Source: Corticium candelabrum
Lineage: Eukaryota; Porifera; Homoscleromorpha; Homosclerophorida; Plakinidae
DNA: 64,000 bases
Assembly: GCF_963422355.1 (NCBI RefSeq)
Contig: NC_085100.1
Coordinates: 4,533,568 to 4,597,567, forward strand
Direction: 5' to 3'
Shown here in pieces: positions 11,167-23,197 of this stretch. The notes under the pieces were generated by a model. That model was not told the origin of the DNA and did not search any database. It saw only the letters and a program-made list of their open reading frames with translations. Each line of letters opens with the position of its first letter. The stretch's first letter is position 1. The translations under genes and the position numbers were made by a program.

Positions 11167-14100
11167 CACACACCTAGTTTTGTTGAGAACTGTGGTGTCG
11201 CTGTAAAGGGAATCGGGAGCATAAACTGTGCTCTTGAACTGTGTAAGCAGCATTCATGGTGCCTTGTGTGGCTAATACATGTTGATTGTACTCTCGTATG
11301 ATTCACCCAACACTCTTCTGGAATTTTTTCTTCTGACTGAAGAGTAACAGATATCTGCACAACACATTGTCAACTGCCAAACACATACACACCACTGGTT
11401 ATGTTACCTGTTTACACAGAATACTTCCAGCAGAAAAATCGACAGTTCCTGATATTTCCTCTCCCAACCGATATGCTTCTTTCATTACAATAATTTTTAC
11501 AACTGGCCCTTTCTTACTGGCAATATTATACGTTCCTTAGCCACACAATCAATCAGCAAAACAAATAATAGAGAACAAAAGTATACTCACTTGTATTCCT
11601 TAGAGATGCAGATGCAAGCAATTGATGCAACGCTCTGTTGACAACATTGCTTCTGCTGTCGTTGATAAATGGACTTGTCATCGGTGTTCTTCTTTCCTCA
11701 TCCTTCTCCTCCTCTTCCTCCTGTTCCTCCTTTATATTGAGTTTGATTACTCTAAGAGGAACTTTAAGCAGTTTTGTAGGCTCGTTGATCCTCTGTGTGC
11801 CTATAGTAACTTTGTAGCTATATTTGACCATCTGCCCTCTGTAAGAAGGTGGTGCTGTCACTGGAATTACTTCAGTGTATGTATCTAAAAGACAAGACAA
11901 GTGCATTAGTGCATGTGAGATACAGCATGGTAATCATTTTTCAGTAAAACTTTCCAGTTGGCACTGATTAAAGTAATTCCAGATGTTACAATCACTTACT
12001 GTGATCTTTTTTGTCAATTAGAATAACGCCAATGCCACCAAAGTATTGTGGCATTACATAGCATGATAGACCATCAAGATTTATCTACATGTTGATGCAG
12101 TAACGGATCCAGAGTTTGGCTGAAGGGGGGGGGGGGGGCAAGCACAAGCGATTACAAGCTGGTATGATGTTATGACGTCACACATACACCACGTGACTCA
12201 ACACCCGGACAGGTATAATTATTAACCAGTTAGGACATATCATTATGTATGGTACTTACTCTTTTATTACAAGTTAACACATTATTTTTGGGCAAAGAAT
12301 TTAGAAATTAGATCGACACTGCCTGAAGACAATAATTAGGAATTAAAAACTGCAGACGTGATTGTCATTAGTTGTTTCTCCAATTACAGGACAACATGCA
12401 CCACAGTACATAAGAAGCAGCCAGCAGAAGGGCACTAAGCTTACTTGCTACTATGTCTCATAGAACAACACTATTCAGTTCATTTATTTCGACACGCCAG
12501 TTCTCCAATAATAACGTCACACAAAGTGATGGCAGCTCATAACCGCTATCTCTATTAAACTGTGTGTTCAAGCCAGCTGAACATCTAATAAATAACGGCA
12601 AAGGGTCTGAGCTGGCAATATGTTAGACAGACAAATTGAGACTTAAAATAAATTTTAATTCACCATTATACTATTATGATGTCACTACACTTGTAGGAGT
12701 ATATGTGACACAAAGGTAAGAAATCATGAGTTTTAGTATATGACCTGTGAATAACTACTTACTATGTTACACTGTTTTCCTTCTCAAACTGATATATTGC
12801 TGACTCTTCAATCACCTGCTGTAATAATTGTCTAAGGCCAAAATACTGTTCAGTAACCATCACTCTTTGGCAAGAGGTATCGTCTGTTATAGTACATTCA
12901 CACAAGCACACATACAGAGCCGAGTCCAGCCAAGCCAAGCTGACATAAGCTAGCCTCAGTCAGAGAATTGAGCTAGGCCCCCCCCCCCCCCCCCCATTCA
13001 CACCAGCTATGAAAGCAAGGCAGTGCTGACTAGTTGGCATCCATCATGTGCTACTACGTGCACTTGTTATAACTATGGATCAAACCAAGCAGCTCACTTA
13101 TTTTTAGTGTAGCTGCGCAACAGTAAAATTATGTAAATCCCAGAGCTTCGGCAACAAGAACAGTACGTAGGAGGTGTGCATACACACCATTTTGTAGGTA
13201 CAGCACAAGGAGACCATGCCAGCCCGGCAAGATTTACAGGGCCAGGCCAGCACTGCTCAGGACAACTCGGCCCACGTTCAAACAACATTCTGAAACCGAA
13301 TCGACCCACACCAGCCCATGCTGGCCTGGTTACAAGTCCTCATGTGAATGAACATTATTAGTGAACACTACATATGCAATGTTTCTATCCTGTATACTTT
13401 CATAAAAACCGAAAAAATGTAAGATTCTGTTGATGTAACAATGCAGTAAGACAGTGACAACTGAACCATAAAACTAGACAGCACTTGGAGAGCACAAACC
13501 TCTGCCAAGGCAGCTCAATTTTCATAACAATGTCATTTGTGTTCATCTTAGCATGTACATCATTTATCCATCAATAATTGCATTGTTTATCCACCAATAA
13601 TAGGTTTTAAAATTGGGAGTCGTCTCACTTTTCTTGTTAAAACAAGAGACCCAAATATGGATTAATCACAAAAACTAATTGATTGTTCCTCTATCACAGT
13701 TCTATCATCCCACCAAATTTCATCAAATCCATCCAAATGTTTTGTAGTAATCCTGCTCACAAATAAACCAACAAACAAACTAAACATAACCTCCTTGGTG
13801 AAGGCAATTATATTATTATGAAATTTCTAACTGCTTGAAGCCTCTTTCTAGACTTCTAGCAGTCTAGGTCAATTAACTAAAAAACACAGTCCATATTTTG
13901 CTATCACTCAGAAGACCATACTGATAGTGACACTGTTCCAATCTAATTCTAGTAAACTCTGGTGTAATTAACTAACAGAAGAAATGGCTCATACATCTTT
14001 TGGTTTCTCCAGGAGATAGCCTGATGTCACATGCTAGAACAGTTGAATCAGTTGAGACAGAACACAGCCCAGGTTCACCTACAAATGCAACATGATATCA

Positions 14101-17086
14101 CATCACAAGCATGACTAATAGTTATAACATTGACGGTAAATTAACATAATATTTCAAAAATTCATTAAAGCTACGAAAGAAGATTGTGGAAATAAAACTA
14201 AAAAATCCACACTGACCATTTTGTCCATCACCTAACATTAACATCATGTGTTGGCATTCTCGTAGACTTCCTACTGCTCAGATTTTCCACAATAAATACA
14301 ATAATGTTCGACAGTTTGCCTGTCACCCATGTATGCCACTAATTCAAACTGCGACTGTTACTCTCGTTGCCAGCCTGTTGTGGCTCCATTTCATGAAAAT
14401 AATATTAGCTAAAAAGAGCATTTTGTCCTTCAAAGTACAACTTTACTCCAGATTGTATTCTCTCATACTCAGCCTTGTACGATGGCACGATTGCACCTCA
14501 GCACAAGTTTGAAATTAATGACAACCTGACTTACACACAGACAGACAAGACAGACATACACTCAACACACAAACAAATAGACAAACAGATGGACAGATTA
14601 GGTTAGGATGTGATATTCCCGTGTTGAGTAGTAGATCCTATGATTGTAGCAAAGACCTCTACTCAGACAGCTATCATTTGATCACATGCAAAACAGGAGG
14701 TGGGCCTCTCCACACAAGCCATTCAATTGTGTCAACATGGTGTGACTGTCTCAGTCAATGAAACTTACTATCAGAAAGGAGCCCTGGTATAATAACAATG
14801 ACCATAGATCAAGCATCGTTTTCTTCGACCCGGACTTCGGGATGGATTGTGACCTAGATGTCTCTCTTGCCCACCCTTGGTGTCTCGACATAGAGTTGTT
14901 AGCAGCCACTAAGGAAGGAACAGTAGCATCCAAGAGAGGTGAAAAGAAAGAGGCAAGTATAAGGGTAAACACTTCTACTTAAGGGGTAGCATCATCAGTA
15001 ATTCCCTTGGTCTTTGAGCATTTTGGTCAGGGTATCAAACAGAGAAATTGGCTGAAAAGGTAAGAGAAGAAGGCAAGAAAAAATACAGGGAGTTCAAGAC
15101 TGAAAGGAGAACTGCGATATCCAGTGTAGCTGCAGTTATAGGTATGTACTATTGTACTGTAGCTTGAATAATTAAAAACAGAGACAGCGCTTGAACACTT
15201 TGGACATCGGGGCAAAGAAGGAGCAGTTTCTGCATCAGATATCTCTGATCAAGAGACGACAACGGAAAATCAACAGCATAGATTTCAAAACTTACTGGCG
15301 ACTATTGGCAGAGACATTACAGAGATGTAATGCCAGTGTTATCAAAAGGAAGATAGACAGGATAACATGCTCGAGCAACTCATTAGGCGATTTATACAGA
15401 AGTCAATTGTACACTAGACAAGTTAGCACTGTAAAAACAGCCCTAGTGGTCGTAGATAGTTTTGATCTGAAGACAATAGTTTTAGCTATATTTAGATTAT
15501 AATAGCTTTGATGTTTCAAATATATGTTCTTGACAGACAGACTAGACATTTACAATTTCAGAACTCTATTCATATTAGTTGTTGTTGTTGTTCCCTACAC
15601 TATGCTTTTGTATCAGATTGTCCATGTGGGATACTAGCTAGCATAGTTGTTTTAGCTGCACCTTTATGTAGAGTTAAAGTTTTTATCATTAATAGTGAAA
15701 TACTATGTGAAACAGACAGACAGACAGACAGATACTTTATTCTCATATAGACTCTACTTGTACATATGCTAGGAATTTGTTAAAGCACAGTGGCGTAACT
15801 AGTGGGGTACAAAAGCTGGTTTCCAGCAAAATTGAAAGATGTGATTTTCGTCAAAACACAATAGACATCAACAGCTTAGAAAAATGCTGTATATGTAACT
15901 CTACAATGCATATTTAGCTAAGCATGACTACAAACATAATGATAGCACATAGCTGACAGCAACTGAGTTGTACATGAACATTACAGTGATACTTGTGTAC
16001 AGTCTTTGTTTGCAAACATAGTTTATCACTAAACAACATCATAACATCATGTAAATTTGTCATCTCATCAGTGGCTGATTTTTGTCTGTATGTGTAAAGT
16101 CACCATTTCCTGCTTGTTAACAACTTCACAAACACAATGTTTTGTAGCTGACTCCTGTGATAAATCACTGGATAATTTTTCCGTGGTCCACAGGGGTTGA
16201 ATACCGTAATAAACTCGGAGTGCTAGCACTAGGGAAGCGCTTCTGACCCATCGTGGGCCGAAATGTTGACTATATCATGCCCATGTGCAAACAGTTCGTA
16301 TAGCAATGCTGAAATTTAAGACAGAGAGATGATTCAGCCAGATTTAGAGCAGTCTCTGGGGATTTGACGGCCTGGTTGAGCTTCGCTATTGCAAGTATAC
16401 TCAAGTCAATCCAGCAACTTAGGTCAGCTTTGACTGTGTCATCACTGGTTCCTGCTGGCAAGCGATCCATTTCAAAGACAAAGTATGAACTCTTGAGATT
16501 TGAGAATATTGCAATGGAGCACGAGGTACAGTAAGAGCAAAGATGCTTGACTGCCACTCTCTGTAAAGGTCCAAATTGTGTGTCAAACTGGTAAGTTACC
16601 TTATCTAGCAATGGTACTACTGCATGCATGCCATGACGGTGTATCCCAAAAAGTATTTTATGCTGTGTTTGCCAACCACATGCATCTTCTGGAAAGAGCA
16701 GGCTCTACTTACAGTGACCTCTCCACAGCTTTCTTCCACCACTCTTCATGCTTCTCCTCCACATTGCCACGCATCTGCTGGAGATGCCGCATCACATTGC
16801 TAATTGGCTCATGGCATGGACAACTTCAGAAGTTTGGCTAGAAGGCACGCCAACTACGTAAATGTTGCTTACCTAGGTTGGAGTGGTTTGCGGGCGACAG
16901 GAAACTAATGCTAGTTACGCCACTGAATCAAACCAGTCCATGTAAACAACAAAATCATAGATTAACTAATGGACTTGGCCTTGACGAGACAGACAGAAGT
17001 AGCCCATTATGGGCTCTTAGACTTTGTGATTTTAGTTCTAATTGTCTTAGACTGTAATAGCGATGATGTGTGAAAATATATGTATT

Positions 17087-17144
<58 letters not shown>

Positions 17145-18985
17145 GACAGACAGACAGATTGATACTTTTGGGTCTCTTGCCCCACCGACCAAATTGCTCC
17201 ATCACCAGAGGAATGAAATTCGGTGTAGTTCAAAATATCTCAACCAGCTCTCAACAACAGCAACATGGACAACTAAGTGCAGACAGAACGAGTTCATGAA
17301 CTACAGGACAAAGCAATTCTCAATTGCGATGCAGCAGTGCAATGCAAGAGTGTTACTGCAGAAGATGAGCAGAGTCCAGTATAGTGACTCAGTTGGTGCC
17401 ATTAGTGACTCTGTTAGCTTATTGTCAGCTGTTTGACTCTTAGTCGTACTTAGGGACCTCTTGTGTCCTAGTTCTCTTAGAACTTGCTGATTTTTAGCGT
17501 AGACTGTAATAATGTCTTGCAGAAGAAATCTAGGTATTGATAGACAGACAAACAAACAGACAGACAGACAGACAGATATAATTTATTCTCATACAGATTC
17601 TACTTGTACATATGCTACGATTTTTAAAATACAAAGCAGTCCTTGCAAACAAAAAGTCATTAACTAATGGACTTGACTTTGAATGTCAAAATCAAATAAT
17701 CTATCTAAATCACCATAATTAGGACAGACAGACAGACAGACAGACAGACAGAAAACACCATAACACTCAGAGATGCAGCTAGAGTTCATTCTCTACAAGG
17801 CAAAGGAGCAGGTTCCTGGATTTCTGCCATTCCCACTTCTGGAAAGTTCGCACTCAGCACCTGCAAGTATCGCTTGGCGTCTTTCTGGAGGTTGGGTTTA
17901 CCTTTACCTTCCAATGACGAAATACAAGCTTGTGACTGTGGCAAACCAATTCATGATTCCAGCAGCTACCACTAAATCACTTGTAAAACTGGAGGTGGAC
18001 CAGTCTGGACACACAATTCCATTATGTCTGTGTGGTCTGAGTGTTTGGCAAGCCTTCAAATACACCACAGGAAAGAACCAACAGGCAGGTATTCAACGTC
18101 TGAAACCTGTCCAGACATCTCTGTGTTCGACACCGGAGCTGGCTCCAATGTAGAGTTGGGCATAGCCTTAGCCCACCCGTGGAGTTCGGACATATTCCCT
18201 CTATCTGCTACAATTGATGGAGCTGTGGCATCAAGACGAGAAGACAGAAAAAAGGCAAGATACGGAAAAGAAACATATCCAGGAGGTATGTCTGTACAGG
18301 TGATTCCCCTAGTATTAGAACATTATGGGAGATGGGGGAAAAATGCAGAGAGCTATCTAAACACCTTGTCAAAAGATCAAGAGGTGACAAAGGCCGACAA
18401 ATGCAAGTAAATTCAAAGACTACTGGAGGAAGCGAATTGCCATCAGACTGCAGCAGTGCAATGCTCGTGTGTTCCAGAAGAAGGCATCTGACATAAATAG
18501 CATTCTGGCATAAACAAGAACTTTATGTCCTTATAATCTTATAGAACTTGAAATCTGTATGGACTCGTAATTAGCCTTTTATTTGCTATTGTACCATAGT
18601 TCATGTTTGAAAATATACCACCATTGACAGACAGACAGACAGACAGACAGACGGACGGACGGACGGACAGACAAACAAACCGATACCGACAGTGTAGGTG
18701 ATCGGAAAAGTACGTACCTTTAGTAGGAATAAACGAAGTGTCTGGCGGAGACCTAACGAAATCACTCCCTTTCCCAGACGAAGACATCGTTCTCACGAAC
18801 CCTGGCATCTTGAGAAGAGTAGTATTAAACTGGCATTGACAGTGTAACTGAGCACTAAGCCAAGCCAGAGTCTGATGTCGTCCACTCGGTCCTTTGTCAA
18901 GGTTTGTAACAGATATTGTGCACACGCACCGCTCTCCAGACACATAGACCGCACGGTCTACAATGTTAGCACGAACTTCAATCAT
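10404..18985 (-). CDS. RGP1: RAB6A-GEF complex partner protein 2 homologue (RGP1), complete
   Basis: RGP1 pairs with RIC1 to form the guanine-nucleotide exchange factor for RAB6 at Golgi membranes. Six exons (minus, 5' to 3'): 18718-18985, 13995-14078, 11591-11884, 11408-11535, 11174-11354 and 10404-10663. All junctions are GT-AG and the phases agree. Total 1215 nt, 404 aa, close to the usual size of about 390 aa. Family blocks are present in order: [68 protein letters not shown]...[59 protein letters not shown] and [11 protein letters not shown]. Its ATG is 73 bp from the divergent convertase start. Intron 1 (4.6 kb) is filled with transposon debris. The exon 5 donor GT is the first unit of a (GT)n tract. 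Exon 3 holds the left breakpoint of the tandem duplication, but this copy is intact. Confidence 0.93.
10664..11173 (-). other. RGP1 intron 5 with MITE and (CA)n
   Basis: It contains a short element at about 10,737-10,908 whose ends are inverted copies (GAAGCCTGGTTCACAATAT and AATATTGTGAACCGGGCTTC). It also contains a (CA)n tract at 11,127-11,173 that abuts the splice donor of exon 5. Confidence 0.7.
11127..11173. repeat. (CA)n microsatellite abutting RGP1 exon 5 donor
   Basis: About 46 bp of CA, interrupted once by CGCA. On the minus strand the first GT of the repeat is also the donor dinucleotide of RGP1 exon 5. Confidence 0.9.
12126..12995. repeat. homopolymer G/C runs in RGP1 intron 2
   Basis: A run of about 13 G starts near 12,125 and a run of about 17 C starts near 12,979. 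They lie in intron 2 sequence that is duplicated (without the long runs) at 30.1-30.5 kb. Confidence 0.8.
14758..15560 (+). mobile_element. LINE 3' fragment with C-terminal nuclease-like domain
   Basis: Broken plus-strand coding remnant: [20 protein letters not shown] ... [10 protein letters not shown], then [12 protein letters not shown], then [18 protein letters not shown]. The same order occurs in the better copy at 17.77-18.50 kb. The spaced acidic residues followed by R-x(2-3)-K-K and a conserved GRWG-type block suggest the restriction-like endonuclease tail of R2/Dong/Hero-type LINEs; this is inference. It lies in RGP1 intron 1, on the opposite strand. Confidence 0.55.
15714..15790 (-). 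mobile_element. LINE/SINE 3' end with (CAGA)n tail
   Basis: On the minus strand the unit ends ...ATGAGAATAAAGTAT followed by (CTGT)n: a polyadenylation-signal-like AATAAA next to the tetranucleotide tail. A near-identical end occurs at 17,543-17,640. Confidence 0.55.
15788..16925. mobile_element. hAT-like non-autonomous element with CAGTGGCGTAACTAG ends
   Basis: CAGTGGCGTAACTAG at 15,788-15,802 is mirrored by CTAGTTACGCCACTG at 16,911-16,925. This terminal sequence is typical of hAT superfamily elements. No matching 8-bp target duplication is visible (TTAAAGCA left, AATCAAAC right). No hAT transposase lies inside; instead there is protein-like minus-strand sequence (16,270-16,630 and 16,713-16,799). 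It sits in RGP1 intron 1 and is missing from unit B. Confidence 0.65.
16270..16629 (-). CDS. coding-like segment inside the hAT-like element (unrecognised)
   Basis: 119-codon minus-strand frame with ordinary protein composition: [72 protein letters not shown]. The alternating helical pattern with conserved-looking Trp/Leu suggests a helical-repeat fold. A possible upstream exon (16,713-16,799, [20 protein letters not shown], flanked by TTAG and GTAAGT) could belong to it, but the phases do not join cleanly. Could be a host-gene fragment captured by the transposon. Function unknown. Confidence 0.35.
   Translation of the reverse strand: MHAVVPLLDKVTYQFDTQFGPLQRVAVKHLCSYCTSCSIAIFSNLKSSYFVFEMDRLPAGTSDDTVKADLSCWIDLSILAIAKLNQAVKSPETALNLAESSLCLKFQHCYTNCLHMGMI
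16980..17160 (+). mobile_element. LINE 3' end with (CAGA)n tail
   Basis: Sequence ending ...TTGTCTTAGACTGTAATAG...ATATGTATTGACAGACAGAC, with about 66 bp of (CAGA)n at 17,091-17,156. It shares the 3' end (TAGACTGTAATA) with the copies at 17.5 and 49.9-50.2 kb. Confidence 0.6.
17290..17640 (+). mobile_element. LINE 3' end plus opposed (CAGA)n-linked 3' end
   Basis: The remnant reads [18 protein letters not shown] (the LINE C-terminus), followed by AACTTGCTGATTTTTAGCG and a CAGA/CAAA tract (17,543-17,575). On the other side of the tract is the AATAAA-bearing 3' end of another element on the opposite strand. Confidence 0.6.
17773..18670 (+). mobile_element. LINE C-terminal coding fragment and 3' end
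   Basis: Best-preserved copy of the family. Reading frames 17773-18153 and 18024-18410 cover a Cys/His stretch (LCLCGLSVW...), then [49 protein letters not shown] and [13 protein letters not shown] further frame reads [15 protein letters not shown]. The 3' end runs into (CAGA)n/(CGGA)n at 18,629-18,670. Acidic residues followed by a K-K-x-R-Y motif resemble the restriction-like endonuclease of R2/R4/Hero-group LINEs. 5' truncated; one frameshift. Confidence 0.55.
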
Positions 18986-19058
18986 CAGTTAATTGCACTG
19001 CTACTGATACATACAATCCGTTTGTATTGTACAACTCCGCGCATGCTCAAATGCAAGA
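18986..19058. promoter_or_regulatory. shared RGP1 / convertase-A promoter (head to head)
   Basis: Only 73 bp separate the RGP1 ATG (18,985, minus) from the convertase ATG (19,059, plus). The segment holds CCGCGCATGCTCAAATGC close to the convertase start, an NRF1-like GCGCATGC core. The same TGCGCATGCTCAAATGC is kept in copy B (35,842-35,858). No TATA box is evident. Confidence 0.6.
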
Positions 19059-22000
19059 ATGGCAAAAGTGTGTCACTTGCTGTCTTTTTTCGTGTCGACC
19101 TTGATTGTATTCTCTGTATCTGAGATTATGTACACGAACGATTGGGCCGTAGAAGTGTATGGAGGAAGTCAAGATGAAGCGAACAGGCTAGCGGCTCGAA
19201 GCGGTTTTGTGAATCTAGGAAATGTAAATTTATTTCGAATTTGTGAATTAGCTAGTGGCCGCTCTAAAACTGTTTCTCGTAATTTAGATTGGCTCTTTGG
19301 AGTTTTTCTATCACTATCAGCGCCCTAATCATCCTCGTCGTTCACGTCGTTCGGCGCACTATCACACAGTCAGACTGGCTGTCCTACCCCAGGTTGCATG
19401 GTCTACAGATGTTGTGGGTGACGTGGTTAACGGAATAATGGCTGTAGGTGAAATGGGTAGAGCAACAGACAGTGAAGAAGCGGGTGAAACGAGATTTCCA
19501 AATGCCGGAAGATCCGTGGTTTCCAAAACAATGGTATTTGGTAGGTATTAATTCTGACATGATGTCATCATAGGGATGCTAGAGAACGAACAGGAAACGT
19601 TGTGGGTTTCTTGTAGCTAAATACGGGACAGACTTATGGGCCTTCTAAATTAGACCATAACGTTGTGCCAGTGTGGAAACAGGGAGTGTCAGGGAAGAGT
19701 GTGGTTGTCTCCATTCTAGATGACGGTCTGAGATTTATTTACGTGTCTGATTTTATTATTGTAGTAATCTTGGATTCTTTATTGGTAGGAATTGAGCACG
19801 ACCATCCTGACCTGAAAGACAACTATGTAAGTTTATTTACACAGTAATTATAACATGCGCATATGTATATGTGTACGCGAATTCCAAGACTGAAGTAATG
19901 ATATTGTCTTCCTGTAACACAGTTGATCGGCTAAGAGAGCTGTGTAAACATAACATGTGCCTGTCTGTAAGCAAATGTTAGTTCCTTCGACTCACATTGA
20001 GTAATGCTCAGTAGTCTGTTCACTTTAGGATGGGCTCGCTTTATTTTGTTGTACGAATCTATGAAGGTTTTTGTTTATTTTTGATGTTTGACAAGGTTTT
20101 GTTGGCAGCCTCTGATCTTGGTTTATAATTATTTTATTAGCCAGTTGTTTTACTTTTTGAAATTCCAATGGTGTGTGTGTGTGTGTGTGTGTCTATTTTT
20201 GACGTTGAACAAGGTAAGGGCTTAAAATTTGTCCATTTTTTGTTCATTTTGGGAAGGGACTTGTTATGAGATATGGTCATTGATAGGCTTTTCATGTAAG
20301 GACAAGGGTAATTGCATAACTAGATCTTGGAACTCTGGCACAGTAATGTGTCATGGCATATAACTATTGGTCATAGAGTTGGAGTTGTAATTATGTTAAG
20401 GGTGCATCATGTATAGGAGTTACACAAATAACTTGTCATCACAATCTTGCTTCATTCATTTGTTGGTGGCATTTGGAAAGTTTCTGTCTTTGGAAGGAAT
20501 ATAGCAATGAAGTAAAATGTGGGATTTGGGTCTGTGTTTTGATCGGTAGGCTATTGGTGCACTCATATATAAGTGTGCTGACAGTTGCCAGAATAAAGGA
20601 TTGTGTGGCTGTACGAAAGGATTTGAACAGTAGTTAAATGTAACATGTCAGTGCTGTTGTCAAGAGCTTGGACTCTATGAGTGGTTGATTTTGTAGTTTC
20701 AAATTGCCTGATTTGCATTCTCTTTTTGTGATGCCATTTGCAAACCTAATCTGCCAGCACTGCTTTTCTCTCTGGATTGGCAGTTTTCCAATATTCTTCT
20801 GCTGTTAATATGAGTTCTTACCCTTTTTTCTATTTCTCCAACACTATGACCTCCAGCACTATGATTAGTTTCAACTATGACAATGACTATGAAGTTACGT
20901 TGTTGTAAGGACACCAAACTATGTGTCGTTAATGAAGAATTGATCTTACATATCATTGATTCATTCACATTACACAACGAAATTGGACTCATGGAATGTT
21001 AAGTTAAAGAAGTTTTTCATTCAACAGGGGAAACAAAATGATGCTCAAACATTGGCCAAGCTAGATACAGTAAACTCGTGTGCTGAAAAACATGATTGCC
21101 TGTCTTCCAGGCTAACCATGTTCTAACTTCGACGCAGTTATGTTATGTTTTTATGGTATCTTCATATCGTTACACGTAACATCTTGATCAATGATGTCAC
21201 GTGATAGGCCTAACCATGTGTACTTGTAGTACCAGGGTTCTGCCCATGGTGGTCGGAGGTGGTTGGGCCCGACCAGCACTCGATAAATGCCAACCATCAT
21301 TCCACATGTTCCTGACCACCACTATATATTTACCGACGCATGAAACGCTAGGTATAGTAACGCCGTGTGGTATGTACGTATGACCGACCGACTTGCTAGG
21401 CCACAGTGTAACACGTGATCTCTGATTAAGGCAAATACATGAGCGGATGTCATTTTTTCTCATGCTCGCGACCGACCTGATAGGCAACGGCATAACACAT
21501 GATCACTGATTGAGGCAAGTAGTAATATTATGTGATTGCTGATTGCTGCAAATACATAACCGGAAGTCAGTCTCTTTTTCACGCTCTTCTAATTTGCTCT
21601 GTCTAATTGCATTCAAGCTGCAAAGGTATGGCGGAGGGTTTGCACTGTAGTGCTTGTTCACTTATCTTGTGTCTTACTTGCTCCAATGGATGGCAAGACG
21701 TCTAGCCTTGCTATAGTCTAAACATGAGACTTGGCAACATAGTTCCCTGACTGTTGACAGAAATTACAGCTTTCGTAGTTTACTCTTTCAGATCATGGAC
21801 CATCAACAGTGCGATATGTTCTGTTTCTTACTTTCTTGTCTGCTTTGCAACAATGCTTGATTATCCTGGAGTTTGCTCTACTTCTTTCCATGACTATCTG
21901 AAATACGAATAAACCATGCCCTTTAATGCAGTGAATACCGACCACCACTCTGAAAACCGTGGACAGAACACTAATGTACTGCTCGTTTCCAGGAACTAGG

Positions 22001-23123
22001 AAACCACCTTGTATGCACACGTGGCTTGTTACATGCTTTTTTGTTGTTCTGGAAGATTAGACAAACAGTCGACATTTTTATTTTCTGGCTGCAATGTTCT
22101 TGATTTTGCAGGCTGGATGTTCTTTGGGTAAATGATTTTCAGCACGTGTGTGTACCGTAAAATAGCTGGTTAGGTCTTATCGATACACTTTGGGACTGCC
22201 TATTGTGAGTGCTATTTAGCATGATGCTGCTAATAAAGGCAAACCTCCATGCAACTTGACAATAACACTTTGAGCTACTTGTTTTGTATTCAGCACTAAA
22301 CTTATGACAGATAAACGTGACTAGTACCTCATTTACAAGAGGGCAGATAAGGACCCAAGCCGTGCCAGCCCGCATTTACACGACACACTGAAGAAGAAGC
22401 AAACCATGCTTTTAATGGGAGTGTCATTAACGTGAGTTAGTTACTTGAGATTGACATAGCTCACGTTAGCTCACGTTTGCATTGGACAGAAGCCAAGCTT
22501 CTCGTGTTTTTCTCTATGGCTTTACAACAGTCATATCAAGAAGTGTGTAGGAGATCTATGAGACGTCGTACTATTAATGTGAGATGTATGTCTATCGTCA
22601 AGTGACTGTTGCAGCAATGGAGTTCAAGAGATTTGTTCTAGCTGTCATTGCTTGGGCACTTGCTCTTTTCAATTTTACTTCTCCAACTCGCTCCATGCCA
22701 TTTTGCACCAAAATGAGCAAGCGCAGCTTGTATTCCTGCATGCTATACATTTGCACGATGTACCTGACTTTTTACATCATTATCACTTTGTGACATGGTG
22801 TGTATGTGTCGTTGTGCTGTGTACCATGTCACTGCATGATTGCACATGTGTACTGGCTGACCAACATACACATGTAGATGGATACATGTATCTTGTGAAC
22901 AGTTTGCATAGACTCTTAAATGACATCTACATACATAGTGTTAACTTTACTTATATTTAAATATTTGAATTTATGTGGTTTCATTTAGGATCCTGCTGCC
23001 AGTTATGATTTTAATGGTAACGATGATGATCCACAGCCAAAACCAACATATAATAATGAGAACAGGTTGGTGTTAGACAGCCAGTAGCTGCTTGCTTTTG
23101 TAATAATGTTTTGCGTTATTTTT

Positions 23124-23197
<74 letters not shown>

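Noticed and set aside
17091..18670. Regular (CAGA)n runs with intervening unique DNA, array-like
   Set aside because: Not a CRISPR array: the repeats are 4-bp microsatellites, the spacers are retroelement 3' ends, and the context is eukaryotic.
18539..18717. RGP1 N-terminal frame continuing into (CLSV)n repeats
   Set aside because: Read-through past the exon 1 donor (GTACGT) into (TGTC)n. RGP1 continues in exon 2 at 14,078.
19297..19551. Open frame reading ...[13 protein letters not shown] across convertase A prodomain
   Set aside because: It reads through intron 2 (19393-19447) and enters exon 3 in the wrong frame. The spliced frame gives [16 protein letters not shown] and [10 protein letters not shown], the expected prodomain end.
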